Shown in pieces: positions 17,168 to 26,607 of a DNA stretch of 64,000 bases. The stretch covers positions 1,798,001 through 1,862,000 of the forward strand of contig NZ_CP119422.1 of NCBI RefSeq assembly GCF_030506285.1. The letters run 5' to 3'. Under the pieces are notes generated by a model. It saw only the letters and a program-made list of their open reading frames with translations, did not search any database and was not told the DNA's origin. Source of the DNA: Catalinimonas niigatensis. Lineage in GTDB: Bacteria > Bacteroidota > Bacteroidia > Cytophagales > Cyclobacteriaceae. Both the position numbers and the translations under genes were made by a program. The number at the start of each line of letters is the position of its first letter. Position 1 is the stretch's first letter.

Positions 17168-17479
17168 ATGGGTGTTACCAGACTTAAAAGAAAAGGATTA
17201 AGAAATAAGGCAAAAGCTAAGACCAGACAGGATAATATAAAAAAGCTGACGAAGCAGCCTCCTATCAAGCAAGTAGATATAGAAGCTATCAAAGCTGAAT
17301 TTGAGAAAAAAGGCGGCAGCAAAAAAGCTGAAAAACCAAAAGCTGAGGCCACCAAAGAAGAAGCTCCTGTAAAGAAAGACGCTGCTAAAGATATCGCTGA
17401 AGCTGATGGTACTGCTGAAAAGAAAGCACCTGCTAAAGCTCAGGTAAAAGATACTGAAACAGATAAGAAAGAAGAATAG
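17168..17479 (+). CDS. Small, very basic lysine/alanine-rich protein, function unknown
   Basis: A 103-residue protein. The first 60 residues look folded and conserved in style (MGVTRLKRKGLRNKAKAKTR, then IKQVDIEAIKAEFEKK), while the rest is a low-complexity Lys/Ala/Glu tail. The strongly basic N-terminus suggests nucleic-acid or ribosome binding. I recall short Bacteroidota proteins beginning MGVTRLKRK, but I cannot name a function. It has its own promoter and terminator, like a highly expressed single gene. Confidence 0.75.
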   Translation: MGVTRLKRKGLRNKAKAKTRQDNIKKLTKQPPIKQVDIEAIKAEFEKKGGSKKAEKPKAEATKEEAPVKKDAAKDIAEADGTAEKKAPAKAQVKDTETDKKEE

Positions 17480-17500
17480 CGTTTCTCACGTCATTTCCAG

Positions 17501-17535
17501 AAGGCATGCCTCACAAGGTTTGCCTTTTTTGTTTT
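17501..17535 (+). terminator. Terminator after the small basic protein
   Basis: AAGGCA (17501-17506) can pair with TGCCTT (17521-17526) and inner bases CCT/AGG extend the stem; a run of T follows, 20 bases after the stop codon. Confidence 0.6.
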
Positions 17536-17564
17536 TGTCATTTATCGTAGTGAAGAGCCATTTA

Positions 17565-18059
17565 CTATTTCTTTCCCAATTCTATGGCTTCCATCCCCTT
17601 GACTTTTCCGCTTTGCAACTCAAAACGGAGCATGGTACGAACTTTCTGAAATCCATGTTTGCCGGCTGCCCCCGGGTTTAAGCAAAGCATCCCTCTTCTC
17701 TCCTGATCTCTAAGCACCTTCAGAATATGAGAATGTCCGCACACAAAAATGTCTGGCTGACGCCCTGACAAAACCTTTCTCACTCTGGAATTATAGCGTG
17801 GTGGATAACCGCCAATATGGGTCATCCAGATACTAAGTCCTTCTACTTCAAACCATAAATCTTCGGGATAAGTACTCCTAACAGCCTCACCATCAATATT
17901 GCCGTACACCGCCCTCAAAGGCTTAATTTCCTGTATTCTTTCTACCAGAGAAAAATCACCGATATCACCTGCATGCCACACTTCATCTGCCATCTCACAG
18001 TATGATAATATAGTTTCGTCTATATAACTATGCGTATCAGAGAACAGTAAAATTTTCAT
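17565..18059 (-). CDS. YfcE-like metallophosphoesterase
   Basis: A 164-residue calcineurin-like phosphoesterase. The metal-binding motifs are present in order: DTHSY at residues 8-12, GDIGD at about 32-36, GNIDG at about 54-58, a His in WMTHIGG and GHSHI near 110. YfcE-type enzymes hydrolyse phosphodiesters with Mn or Mg; the physiological substrate is rarely known. Its start lies five bases from the end of the MBL-fold gene, so they form an operon. Confidence 0.88.
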   Translation of the reverse strand: MKILLFSDTHSYIDETILSYCEMADEVWHAGDIGDFSLVERIQEIKPLRAVYGNIDGEAVRSTYPEDLWFEVEGLSIWMTHIGGYPPRYNSRVRKVLSGRQPDIFVCGHSHILKVLRDQERRGMLCLNPGAAGKHGFQKVRTMLRFELQSGKVKGMEAIELGKK

Positions 18060-18063
18060 ACGT

Positions 18064-18966
18064 TCAAACCTCTCCTCTTTCCTGTTTCTTTTTCCAGTAA
18101 CGCATAAGGCCGGAAACGCTCATATAGGAAGGATTGGCCGCTTCGTACTGTTTGATTGCATCCTCTTCTATTCCCATTTCTTTCAGTTGCTTGGCTACAA
18201 ATGCTTTAAACTCAGGTACGGTCTCTTCAGGGCTTTGCCCAAGCTCCATTTTAACCTTGATCCAGTTGCTCCATTCCATCAGCCGTATTTCCAATTCATC
18301 CAGATGCCAGTCTATATCTTCTACTTTGCCGAAATGCGTAAGGTACAAGGCTTTAGGCTTAAGCTCACGCATTTTTTTAATGGAATCTAACCAATCCTCT
18401 ATATTGATATCAGGTGGTGGACAAGGGGGCTCTACCAGTTGATCTTCAGGATGTACCCTCACTCCTGCCACATCTCCGGTAAAGACCACATCTTTAAACT
18501 GCCAGGCAATATGATGCACTGCATGTCCCGGAGTGTGCCAAGCTTTGAAAGTAGCATCTCCTAATTTTATTACTTCCCCATGTTCAACTGATATAACCTG
18601 TTCATCAGGAATGGGCTGCATATCTCCCCACAAGCGCTCCATGTCATCCTGATAAATTCTTTTGGCAGAATTCCACAATTTTTCAGGCTGCGCCAGATGC
18701 TTCGCTCCAAAAGGATGGACATAAATCTTAGCGCCTTGCTCCGCAAAAGCCCAGGCAGCTCCAGCATGGTCAAAATGGATGTGGGTAAGCAGCACATGCT
18801 GAATATCCGCAGGTGCATATCCGGCATTTTTGATCTGGTCTGTCAAACGGGAATAAGTAGTGTAAGGACCGCTTTCAATCAGTACGGGACCCTCAGAAGT
18901 TTCTACAAGAAAAGCAGCAATGGCCCGGTCAATACCTAAAAAATTGAGGTCTAAGGTGGTGATCAT
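18064..18966 (-). CDS. MBL-fold metallo-hydrolase
   Basis: A 300-residue metallo-beta-lactamase-fold protein with the zinc motif THIHFDHAG near residues 61-69, WHTPGHAVHH near 143-152, FTGDVAG near 160 and a C-terminal His in YLTHFG. These give the two-metal site of hydrolases in this superfamily, such as glyoxalase II-like enzymes. The C-terminal 80 residues are helical and charged. The substrate cannot be read from the sequence. It is co-transcribed with the phosphoesterase downstream. Confidence 0.87.
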   Translation of the reverse strand: MITTLDLNFLGIDRAIAAFLVETSEGPVLIESGPYTTYSRLTDQIKNAGYAPADIQHVLLTHIHFDHAGAAWAFAEQGAKIYVHPFGAKHLAQPEKLWNSAKRIYQDDMERLWGDMQPIPDEQVISVEHGEVIKLGDATFKAWHTPGHAVHHIAWQFKDVVFTGDVAGVRVHPEDQLVEPPCPPPDINIEDWLDSIKKMRELKPKALYLTHFGKVEDIDWHLDELEIRLMEWSNWIKVKMELGQSPEETVPEFKAFVAKQLKEMGIEEDAIKQYEAANPSYMSVSGLMRYWKKKQERGEV

Positions 18967-19027
18967 GGAAAAAGGTTAGTTAGGCTAAAAATGAGAATTT
19001 ATCATTTTCCTGTAGCAATCACAAATG

Positions 19028-19783
19028 TTAAATATATCCTGAGACTTGATAAGCAAGCATTCCCATCCATTCTTTAATCATAATCTCCCAATTGCCAATG
19101 GCTCCCGAAGCGGGAATAAAAAGCACATCGGGAGTATATTCATTTTTGTTGCTTCTCATATCTACACTAAAAGGATCAACCGAAAGTCCTACTTTTTCAA
19201 AACAGGCCCTGGCCCTATGCATATGAAAAGCGGAGGTGATGAGCAGATATTTTTGTGATGGATATTTTTCTTTTAGAATTTCTGCACTAAACAGGGCATT
19301 TTCATGGGTATTTCTGGAAGAAGATTCTATCAGAATATCCTGTTGAGGTATCTGGCTGAGTAATAGTATGTTTTTGAGTAATACCGCCTCAGGAATACTG
19401 TCTTTCAGGATTTTTCCTGTTCCCCCACTGATAAGTATCTTTTCAATTTTTCCTTCACGATACAACTGTATGGCATGCAAAATCCTGTCAGCAGCACCGG
19501 TTACGTGCACCCTGTCACGCGGTTCTTTATCTGAGGTGATTCCTCCTAACACAATCCCCACATTGTAGTCAGGTAACTTACTAATTAATGTTGGAGGTAC
19601 CTCCCACCAAAGCATAAGCGCGTTGCTCAGAAAAAGATTGGTAAATAGTAACAATAGTATAAGGCCAGTCAGCAAAAAAAAGCGTCTGTATTTTTTATAA
19701 AACCAGCTTAACAAAAATGCCAGCACAATCAAGGTCACTGGCATTAACAGAAAATAAAGCGTTTTAGATAGAATAAAGAACAT
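19028..19783 (-). CDS. YdcF/ElyC-family (DUF218) membrane protein
   Basis: A 251-residue protein with two N-terminal membrane segments (about 5-25 and 33-55) and a DUF218 domain: GIVLGGIT near residue 76, AIQLYREGKIEKILISGGTG near 103-122, SSRNTHENALFSAEIL near 155, and the LITSAFHMHRARACFEKVG segment near 181-199. Relatives such as ElyC act in envelope biogenesis and SanA in envelope permeability; the biochemical reaction is not established. A possible short membrane-peptide frame lies just upstream on the same strand. Confidence 0.85.
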   Translation of the reverse strand: MFFILSKTLYFLLMPVTLIVLAFLLSWFYKKYRRFFLLTGLILLLLFTNLFLSNALMLWWEVPPTLISKLPDYNVGIVLGGITSDKEPRDRVHVTGAADRILHAIQLYREGKIEKILISGGTGKILKDSIPEAVLLKNILLLSQIPQQDILIESSSRNTHENALFSAEILKEKYPSQKYLLITSAFHMHRARACFEKVGLSVDPFSVDMRSNKNEYTPDVLFIPASGAIGNWEIMIKEWMGMLAYQVSGYI

Positions 19784-19801
19784 AAAGCTATGGCTACAAC
19801 A

Positions 19802-19885
19802 TCAACGAAAGAAAAGCCAAAGAATAAGAAAAACGGCTACAAATACAACGATAGCAATGAGGTCTTTGTGTAGCCTGAATTTCAA
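19802..19885 (-). CDS. Possible small single-membrane-span peptide
   Basis: The reverse strand reads, from a TTG at 19883-19885, a 27-residue peptide: basic KFRLHKD followed by an uninterrupted hydrophobic run (LIAIVVFVAVFLILWLFF), then Arg and stop TGA. The frame stays open further upstream but has no ATG. The stop lies 18 bases before the YdcF-like start codon. The charge-then-hydrophobic pattern is like a real small membrane protein, but with no clear start it may be chance. Confidence 0.3.
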   Translation of the reverse strand: MKFRLHKDLIAIVVFVAVFLILWLFFR

Positions 19886-19989
19886 CTTTCTTGTCGTTAT
19901 GATGTAGATAACTTTTGTAAGATAAGAATTACAAAGATTTAAGAAAGCACGATTATAAAAACTATAACAAACAGAACTATAACACTGAA

Positions 19990-21915
19990 TTATATCTTAC
20001 CTTCAAAAACAGATTCGTTTCCGACATTGTCTTTGACCACTAATTTATAATCTCCTTTCAATTCTGCTTTATCATCCTGAGGGTCAGACCAGATTACATT
20101 CCATTTATAATCATACTTCATCAGCACCCACTTATCATTAACGTACACATCGTAGCTCTTAATCCCTGACATCTGGTCTTCAATCTTAAATTTGATCTGA
20201 CGGGAATTGACATTAACAGGTGTAATGACCGGAGCGATGGTATCGGCAGCCAATACATAATCTCCAAAAGAACGGGTATCAAAAGAGATGGTATTGCCAT
20301 TCCATTCCCCTCCCTCATAGCCTAGATCTCCTGAATTTGAAATTTTGTAAACGTTCATCTTTTGTTTGGGGCCGGGAGGCATCATTCTGGGTTTTAGCTT
20401 TACATTGATACTGCTTTTTAGGGGCGTATGATCTTCATGAATGCTGAAAATCTCACGATCGGCCTCCACTTTATAATGAGTGGTCAGATAAAGGGTATCA
20501 AAGAGTGATGATTTGGAAAAGTAAACATCCATTTCCGGTTGATAGAAGCTAAATGCATTATAAGCAGGCACTTTCATCTTAATGGGCAACTTTTGCGTCT
20601 TGCCGCATAAGTCTACAGAGTCGGGCGTTCCCTGGCGTAAATCCCACAAGTAAACCGCCACATCGTTGACAACATAAGCGGGCGGTGCTTCATAATCCAT
20701 CCGGCTGGCGAAAAATTTAGCCAGCTTTCTTTGATATATACCTTCAGGATCTTTTTCTACCGGCACATACAGTTGAAGTACATTACCCCGTATGTGATAG
20801 TTTTTGTCATTATAAGGTTTTCCAAAATATTGTACTTTAAAGTTGCTCTCCGGCTCGGGTTTATTCCCTTTCATGGATATCCTCAGACTACTGCTATTGC
20901 CGTAATGGTCAATGAGTTTTATATCTACCTGATGTTGCTTATCATCATTGATCATAAGCTTACCCTGGCTGTTAGTAGTCTTGTACAATGGTAAGGCATT
21001 CCCCTCGTCTACATATAGTTTATAAAAAGTACGATCCTGTCTATAACGTTCTTCATAGTTGGTAAATACATGGATATTTCTGGCGTATGAGAAAGCCAGC
21101 TTATCCGTTAGGTAACTGAATTGTGGTTCTCCGTCAAATGACATTTCGGTGGAGGTAACGCCGTATACATTACGTACACCATCAGCACGATCAAAGGCGG
21201 CAATCTCGACACCTACCTCTCCCTGAACGCGGATATTTTCACTTACTTCATAACGATTGCCATTACTTTGTACTGGAAATTCAAACCTGCCAAACTGACC
21301 ATTGATGCGAGCATCTTTATCTAGGGTTACCAGAGCTACTTTACGTACATAAGGCGCTACATTGTCTATAATTTCACTAAAATTATATTGCAAAGGGTCC
21401 ATAGGAACCTGGTTGGCATCACGGATTTCAAAGTGCAGATGAGGTCCTCCTGATGATCCTGAATTCCCTGCTTTACCAATTACTTCTCCTCTTTTTATTG
21501 TAAAATCTGCTTTGTCGGGAAAAAGCTCTATATCAAAAGACTTCATCTTGTACTGAGCTTCTCTTACATATTGAGCAATCTGCTCATTGAATTCGTCCAT
21601 GTGGGCATAGACGGTAGTAGTGCCATTGGGATGTTGCAGATACAAGGCGTTTCCATATCCTCCCCAGGAGATTTTAATTCTGCTGATATAACCAGCAGCA
21701 GCGGCATGAACCGGAGCCCCTACTACTCCTCCTACTTTGATGTCCAGGCCGGCATGCATATGAGAGCTGCGTAGTTCACAAAAATTTCCTGAAAGATAAT
21801 TTCGTTGCCCGGGATTAATCGGAAAAACGAAGTAATCATCTTCCAGTTTGGTGGATACAAAAACAGTTGAGATTAACAGTAAAGCAAGTAGTAAAGTAAG
21901 TCTATTTAATTTCAC
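19990..21915 (-). CDS. M23-family (LytM) metallopeptidase, secreted
   Basis: A 641-residue exported protein with a signal peptide (about 1-21). The LytM domain covers about 35-185 and has the zinc and catalytic residues in place: His54 and Asp58 in SSHMHAGLD, His105 in VYAHMDE, and His159-x-His161 in GPHLHFEI. The remaining 450 residues are beta-rich and unassigned, containing Ig-like strands. M23 enzymes cut peptide cross-links of peptidoglycan, so it probably takes part in wall remodelling. The start overlaps the end of the FAH-family gene by 14 bases. Confidence 0.92.
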   Translation of the reverse strand: MKLNRLTLLLALLLISTVFVSTKLEDDYFVFPINPGQRNYLSGNFCELRSSHMHAGLDIKVGGVVGAPVHAAAAGYISRIKISWGGYGNALYLQHPNGTTTVYAHMDEFNEQIAQYVREAQYKMKSFDIELFPDKADFTIKRGEVIGKAGNSGSSGGPHLHFEIRDANQVPMDPLQYNFSEIIDNVAPYVRKVALVTLDKDARINGQFGRFEFPVQSNGNRYEVSENIRVQGEVGVEIAAFDRADGVRNVYGVTSTEMSFDGEPQFSYLTDKLAFSYARNIHVFTNYEERYRQDRTFYKLYVDEGNALPLYKTTNSQGKLMINDDKQHQVDIKLIDHYGNSSSLRISMKGNKPEPESNFKVQYFGKPYNDKNYHIRGNVLQLYVPVEKDPEGIYQRKLAKFFASRMDYEAPPAYVVNDVAVYLWDLRQGTPDSVDLCGKTQKLPIKMKVPAYNAFSFYQPEMDVYFSKSSLFDTLYLTTHYKVEADREIFSIHEDHTPLKSSINVKLKPRMMPPGPKQKMNVYKISNSGDLGYEGGEWNGNTISFDTRSFGDYVLAADTIAPVITPVNVNSRQIKFKIEDQMSGIKSYDVYVNDKWVLMKYDYKWNVIWSDPQDDKAELKGDYKLVVKDNVGNESVFEGKI

Positions 21916-22510
21916 ACTCCAACATTTTTTGATTCTCTATGAAAGCGGTTAAGATATTCCCTTTTTGAACGGCGCCCACTCCTTTGGGAGTTCCGGTAAA
22001 GATGATATCTCCTTTTTTTAGCGTAATAAACTGAGAAAGATAGCTGATTAGGTAATCAAATTTAAACAACATCATCCTGGTATTCCCTTCTTGTCTTACT
22101 TCACCGTCAAGTTGTAAACTAAAGTTAAGGTTTTGTAGATCAAACTGATCTTTAGGCACAAATTCTGATACAGGTGCAGAGCCATTAAATCCCTTGGCCA
22201 ATAACCAGGGAAGGCCTTTTTCTTTCAATCTTTGTTGCAAATCCCGAGCCGTAAAGTCTATGCCTACACCAATTTCGTTGTAATATTTGTGTGCAAATTT
22301 CTCCTGTATGTACTTTCCACCTTTTGCAATTTTTAGCAGGATTTCTACTTCAAAATGAATGTCTTTAGAAAATTCAGGATAATAAAAAGGTTCATTATTT
22401 TCCAGCAAAGCAGTATCCGGTTTCATAAACACCACCGGTTCTCCGGGATTCTCATTATTCAATTCTTTAATATGCTCGGCATAGTTACGGCCAATGGCAA
22501 GTATTTTCAT
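21902..22510 (-). CDS. Fumarylacetoacetate hydrolase (FAH) family protein
   Basis: A 202-residue short FAH-family enzyme. Recognisable parts are IGRNYAEHIKELNN at the start, EPVVFMKPDTAL near 24-35, the metal-binding HFEVEILLKI near 52-61, GIDFTARDLQ near 88 and the FTGTPKGVGAV segment near 171-181. Members cleave or hydrate 2-oxo acids such as acylpyruvates or decarboxylate oxaloacetate; the small single-domain form fits acylpyruvase or oxaloacetate tautomerase. The exact substrate is uncertain. It overlaps the M23 gene. Confidence 0.88.
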   Translation of the reverse strand: MKILAIGRNYAEHIKELNNENPGEPVVFMKPDTALLENNEPFYYPEFSKDIHFEVEILLKIAKGGKYIQEKFAHKYYNEIGVGIDFTARDLQQRLKEKGLPWLLAKGFNGSAPVSEFVPKDQFDLQNLNFSLQLDGEVRQEGNTRMMLFKFDYLISYLSQFITLKKGDIIFTGTPKGVGAVQKGNILTAFIENQKMLECEIK

Positions 22511-22912
22511 TTTTTTTAAAATTATATCAGTGAATAGTAAAATGGTTTAATATACTTGAGGGTATCGCCATTATCTTTGAAATATTAAATTATCAAAATA
22601 GCTTTTTTACCTTTGGGTTTACCAAAAAAAATCTCTCTATAATATAAAATTTTAGCTTCGTGTCAATGGATGAAATTCAATATTTAAAACATCATGAAAT
22701 AGATAAAAGCCTTTAGGGTGTAGGTATTCATCATACATGTAATGTTCGCTTGCATTTTTAAATTAGAAACTCTCAACACGTACCCACATCTGCCCGCATT
22801 CCAAATATCCGCCCAAATTTTCTACCAGAAGCAAAGAAAAAGCCCATAACAACAGGTATAAATTGGCTTTTAACAAATGGAATACTAATATGCGAAAAAT
22901 CAAGATTCTGGC
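22511..22912. other. 402-base intergenic stretch between divergent genes
   Basis: It separates the FAH-family gene (reverse) from the GH15 gene (forward). It is AT-rich with no coding frame I can support, no tRNA and no clear terminator; promoters for both genes should lie here but none matches the consensus well. Confidence 0.45.
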
Positions 22913-24697
22913 ATGAATAAACATACTTACGAATTTGGTGTGATAGGAAACTGCGCTTTTCTGGCACTTGTCCACAAAAATACCAATATCAACTGGCTAT
23001 GCTGGCCCCGCTTCGACAGCAGCTTTGTTTTTGGAGGCCTGCTGGATGATGAAAAAGGGGGGGAATTCAGTATTCTTCCTTCTTCCGATTCATTTACCTC
23101 TCATCAGTACTATATTGAAAATACCAATGTTCTTTGTACTGAAATAGAAAATGAAGATGGTAAATACCGAGTCACTGACTTTGCCCCACGTTTCTTTCAG
23201 TATGATCGTTACTTTAAACCACTCATGCTGATTCGTAAGATTGAACCTCTTTCCGGTACACCCAGAATCAGAGTAAAATGTGATCCGGTAGGCGATTATG
23301 GAAGCTTCAAACCCTCCATGAACCAGGCCAGCAACCATATTAAATTCCTGGGATTGGGAAGTGAGATCCGGCTTACTACCAATATCTCTCTGACCTATAT
23401 ACTGGAAGAACAGCACTTTGTACTTAATGATACCCGTTATCTGGTACTTACTTATGGTGCTCCTTTGGAGGCTCCGGTAGATAGTACTTCAGAAATTTTT
23501 CGGCAAAAAACGGTCAGCTACTGGCAACACTGGGTCAAGAGTACCAGTATCAGTGGCTTCTATCAACAGCAGGTGATCCGTTCGGCATTGGTGCTCAAGA
23601 TTCATCAGTTTGAAGATACGGGTGGCATTATTGCTTCTACTACTACCGGCCTGCCAGAAGCACCGGGCAGTGGACGCAACTGGGATTATCGCTATTGCTG
23701 GCTGCGCGATACCTATTATACCCTGACAGCCTTTAACCATATCGGTCACTTTGAGGAATTGGAAAGGTATTTCTACTATATCGCCAATATTTCTGCCAGC
23801 CAGAAAAGCCGTTATCAGCCTTTGTATTCTATCAGCGGTAGTGACCAACTGGTGGAAAAAATCATGGATTTGAAAGGATATCTGGGCAACCAGCCTGTGA
23901 GGGTAGGTAACCAGGCTTATGAGCATATCCAGAATGACGTGTATGGGCAGGTACTTTTGTCTTTGCTCCCACTTTATGTTGACCATCGTTTTATCAACGA
24001 CGAGCGGACCGGATCACAGAATCTGGTCTACGATGTGCTGCAAAAGATAGAGGATGTGATGTACGAACCTGATGCCGGCTTGTGGGAATTTCGTGATCTA
24101 AGCCAGTATCACTGCTATACTTATCTCTTTCATTGGGCAGGAAGCTCTGCCGCACTCAAAATTGCCCGACGACTCAAAGATTACAAACTAGAACAAAAAG
24201 CGCTTCATCTAAAGCAGGCTGCAGTTGAAAAAATTGAAGAATGTTATGATGCACAAAGAGGTGTATATACCCAGGCTATTGGCACCAAGAATCTGGATGC
24301 CAGTACTTTACAACTGATTATGATGAATTATCTGGATGGTAATTCTGATCGCGCCAAGAACCATCTGAAGAGTTTGGAAAAAGAATTGAGGTCAGAAGAT
24401 GGACTTTTCTATCGCTACCTTCACATGGATGATTTTGGGATGCCTGAAACCACTTTCCTCATTTGTGCCTTCTGGTATGTAGAAGCACTGGCTTGTGTAG
24501 GCCGGGTAGATGAAGCTGCCAGAACCTTCGAGAACATTATGCAATACAGCAACCACTTGGGCCTTTTCAGTGAGGATGTGGATGCGGCTACCGGTAGCCA
24601 GTGGGGTAACTTCCCCCAGGCCTATAGCCACGTAGGACTTGTCAATGCTGCTTACCGCATTGCAACCAAGCTGGATGCGCCGGAATTTTTGGAGTAA
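22913..24697 (+). CDS. Glycoside hydrolase family 15 protein (glucoamylase/trehalase-like)
   Basis: A 594-residue cytoplasmic enzyme without signal peptide. The N-terminal beta domain (about 1-210, starting with GVIGNCAFLALV and INWLCWPRFDSSFVFGGLLD) and the C-terminal (alpha/alpha)6 barrel with the hallmark RNWDYRYCWLRDTYYT near 258-273 are typical of GH15. Members hydrolyse alpha-glucosidic bonds; several bacterial cytoplasmic GH15 enzymes are trehalases. An OtsA-OtsB fusion lies 3 kb away, so trehalose turnover is a reasonable but unproven role. The 3' end is followed by an imperfect purine-rich hairpin. Confidence 0.9.
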   Translation: MNKHTYEFGVIGNCAFLALVHKNTNINWLCWPRFDSSFVFGGLLDDEKGGEFSILPSSDSFTSHQYYIENTNVLCTEIENEDGKYRVTDFAPRFFQYDRYFKPLMLIRKIEPLSGTPRIRVKCDPVGDYGSFKPSMNQASNHIKFLGLGSEIRLTTNISLTYILEEQHFVLNDTRYLVLTYGAPLEAPVDSTSEIFRQKTVSYWQHWVKSTSISGFYQQQVIRSALVLKIHQFEDTGGIIASTTTGLPEAPGSGRNWDYRYCWLRDTYYTLTAFNHIGHFEELERYFYYIANISASQKSRYQPLYSISGSDQLVEKIMDLKGYLGNQPVRVGNQAYEHIQNDVYGQVLLSLLPLYVDHRFINDERTGSQNLVYDVLQKIEDVMYEPDAGLWEFRDLSQYHCYTYLFHWAGSSAALKIARRLKDYKLEQKALHLKQAAVEKIEECYDAQRGVYTQAIGTKNLDASTLQLIMMNYLDGNSDRAKNHLKSLEKELRSEDGLFYRYLHMDDFGMPETTFLICAFWYVEALACVGRVDEAARTFENIMQYSNHLGLFSEDVDAATGSQWGNFPQAYSHVGLVNAAYRIATKLDAPEFLE

Positions 24698-24714
24698 ATC
24701 TAACGGAAACTAAA

Positions 24715-24763
24715 AGTAGGGAGGTAGAAGAAAACATTCATTTTCAATTCTGAACCTCCCACT
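24715..24763. repeat. Purine-rich imperfect hairpin after the GH15 gene
   Basis: AGTAGGGAGGT (24715-24725) pairs with ACCTCCCACT (24754-24763) with one bulged base. It has no T run and resembles the hairpin after the argD-like gene at 44077-44118, so it may be a dispersed REP-like element rather than a plain terminator. Confidence 0.4.
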
Positions 24764-24807
24764 CTACTACTCATGTGGCAGACTAGCAACCCAAAGAAGT
24801 AATACTG

Positions 24808-25113
24808 CTACTTTGATGGAGCTTTCACCTTCTCTTCAACAAGTTCTATGTTGATAGAACTTTCTATGTTTAGGAGCAGTCCTTCCCGATTAGCATAATT
24901 GATGATCTTTTTTAAGGAATTATTCACGCTTTTCAGGTCTTCAATTCTTTTTTCTGAATGAGATACATCTCCGTCTGAATTTTCCTGGATACTCAGTATT
25001 TTCAAGCTGTGATGCCTGATTTTGCTGCTAATCAGATCACAAAGAATATCATTTGCCTCATGGGGCATGAACTCACCTTCAATCAATTTAAGACTATGCG
25101 TACTTTCCATCAT
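24808..25113 (-). CDS. Hypothetical helical protein downstream of icd
   Basis: A 101-residue soluble protein that I do not recognise. It is acidic overall, with helical segments (FMPHEANDILCDLISSKIRH near 15-34, EKRIEDLKSVNNSLKKIINY near 54-73) and no membrane segment. It starts 33 bases after the isocitrate dehydrogenase stop codon on the same strand, so it is probably co-transcribed with that gene. It may be a small regulator or stability partner, but nothing in the sequence shows this. Confidence 0.6.
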   Translation of the reverse strand: MMESTHSLKLIEGEFMPHEANDILCDLISSKIRHHSLKILSIQENSDGDVSHSEKRIEDLKSVNNSLKKIINYANREGLLLNIESSINIELVEEKVKAPSK

Positions 25114-25145
25114 TTGGTTATTTTACTGTGATATAATTTGATTTC

Positions 25146-26582
25146 TTATTGTCCCTGACCTACTGAGAATCCCTGTTTTCCATCAAAACAGTAGAGATTT
25201 TCAGTTTTGATGGTGTCAATTCCACTTTCAAGGGCAGCCGAGAGTATATGGATGACCTCCTGTTTCTCAATGGCACTTCCCTTTTCCATCAGGTAGCGGC
25301 AGCGCCAGTGATCAGTATAAAAAGTTTCCTCAAAACCCTCGGGCCAAACTTTGATCCCCCGATTAGTAATCATCGTCAGCTTAGTGTTCTTAGTATTCAG
25401 TTTTTGTAACTTTTCAGCCAGTTCATCAGGATTTTCCCCTTTCCAATCCACAAAAACATCTACCCCAATCAACTCTTTCTGAGCAGCACGTCCTCTTACA
25501 TATTTTGGGAGTTGCAATACCTGTCCATGTTTGTAGTTGACCGGCTTTAACGTTACTGGCTTCTGTTCCAGATTTGCAATGACTGCTTCGGCAAACTGTC
25601 TGGTACCCACTTTCTCTTTGCTCACCCCTTCTTTGAAAATATCTGAAGTATGAATACCCTCTTCTATTGTTTTAAGCCAGGCATTCTGCACTTTTTCGGC
25701 AATCTCATTCTGACCAATATGGTTAAGCATCATGATCGCTCCTTGCAGCAGTCCCGAAGGATTGGCCTCATTTTTTCCTTCCAAAGGAGGGGCTGAGCCA
25801 TGAATCGCTTCAAACATGGCGCATTCCTCCCCTATATTCGCTGATCCGGCCATGCCTACTGATCCGGCAATTTGGGCAGCAATATCTGATAGTACATCAC
25901 CATATAGATTGGGCATCACCAACACATCAAAGATTTCAGGTGTATCGGCCAGTCTGGCGGCACCGATATCTATGATCCAATGATCGTTTTGTATGTCTGG
26001 ATATTCGCTGGCAATTTCATTAAAAACCTGATGAAAAAGCCCGTCCGTTTGCTTCATGATATTGTCTTTGGTGAAGCAGCTCACTTTCTTTCTTCCATAC
26101 TGTCGGGTATATTCAAAAGCATAACGCACTATTTTTTCACAACCCGGGCGGCTGATCAGTTTTAGGCACTGCATTACTTCGTCCGTCTGCTGATGTTCAA
26201 TACCTGCATACAGGTCTTCTTCGTTTTCCCGCACAATGACCAGATCCATATCAGGATGCTTGGTCCGTACAAATGGATGCAAACTCTGGCAGGGTCTTAC
26301 GTTAGAGTAGAGTCCTAAAAACTTTCGGGTAGTGACGTTCAGGCTTTTGTAACCTCCTCCCTGAGGAGTGGTGATCGGGGCTTTGAGGAAGACCTTGTTT
26401 TTTCTGATGGTGTCCCAGGAGGCTTTGGATATACCTGAACTGTGCCCAGCCAGATATACTCTTTCACCCACCTCAATTTCTTCAACCTTAATTTTTGCAC
26501 CAGCAGCCAAAATAACTTCCAGTGTGGCGTCCATGATTTCAGGACCGATTCCGTCGCCTTTTGCTACAGTAATAGTTTTCAT
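25146..26582 (-). CDS. icd: NADP-dependent isocitrate dehydrogenase (Thermus-type)
   Basis: A 478-residue enzyme of the isocitrate/isopropylmalate dehydrogenase family. The substrate-binding loop shows SNVRPCQSLHPF near 93-104 and IVRENEEDLYAGIEH near 116-130; the metal site appears in NLYGDVLSDIAAQIAGSVG and the cofactor region in FEAIHGSAPPLEGKNEANPSG. A C-terminal extension of about 140 residues (from about 335) is typical of the Thermus-like type and absent in the E. coli type. It converts isocitrate to 2-oxoglutarate in the TCA cycle. It is divergent from a LysR regulator 91 bases away, a classic arrangement for control by that regulator. Confidence 0.92.
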   Translation of the reverse strand: MKTITVAKGDGIGPEIMDATLEVILAAGAKIKVEEIEVGERVYLAGHSSGISKASWDTIRKNKVFLKAPITTPQGGGYKSLNVTTRKFLGLYSNVRPCQSLHPFVRTKHPDMDLVIVRENEEDLYAGIEHQQTDEVMQCLKLISRPGCEKIVRYAFEYTRQYGRKKVSCFTKDNIMKQTDGLFHQVFNEIASEYPDIQNDHWIIDIGAARLADTPEIFDVLVMPNLYGDVLSDIAAQIAGSVGMAGSANIGEECAMFEAIHGSAPPLEGKNEANPSGLLQGAIMMLNHIGQNEIAEKVQNAWLKTIEEGIHTSDIFKEGVSKEKVGTRQFAEAVIANLEQKPVTLKPVNYKHGQVLQLPKYVRGRAAQKELIGVDVFVDWKGENPDELAEKLQKLNTKNTKLTMITNRGIKVWPEGFEETFYTDHWRCRYLMEKGSAIEKQEVIHILSAALESGIDTIKTENLYCFDGKQGFSVGQGQ

Positions 26583-26607
26583 TTATTTATGTTTTGTTAT
26601 GCATGAG

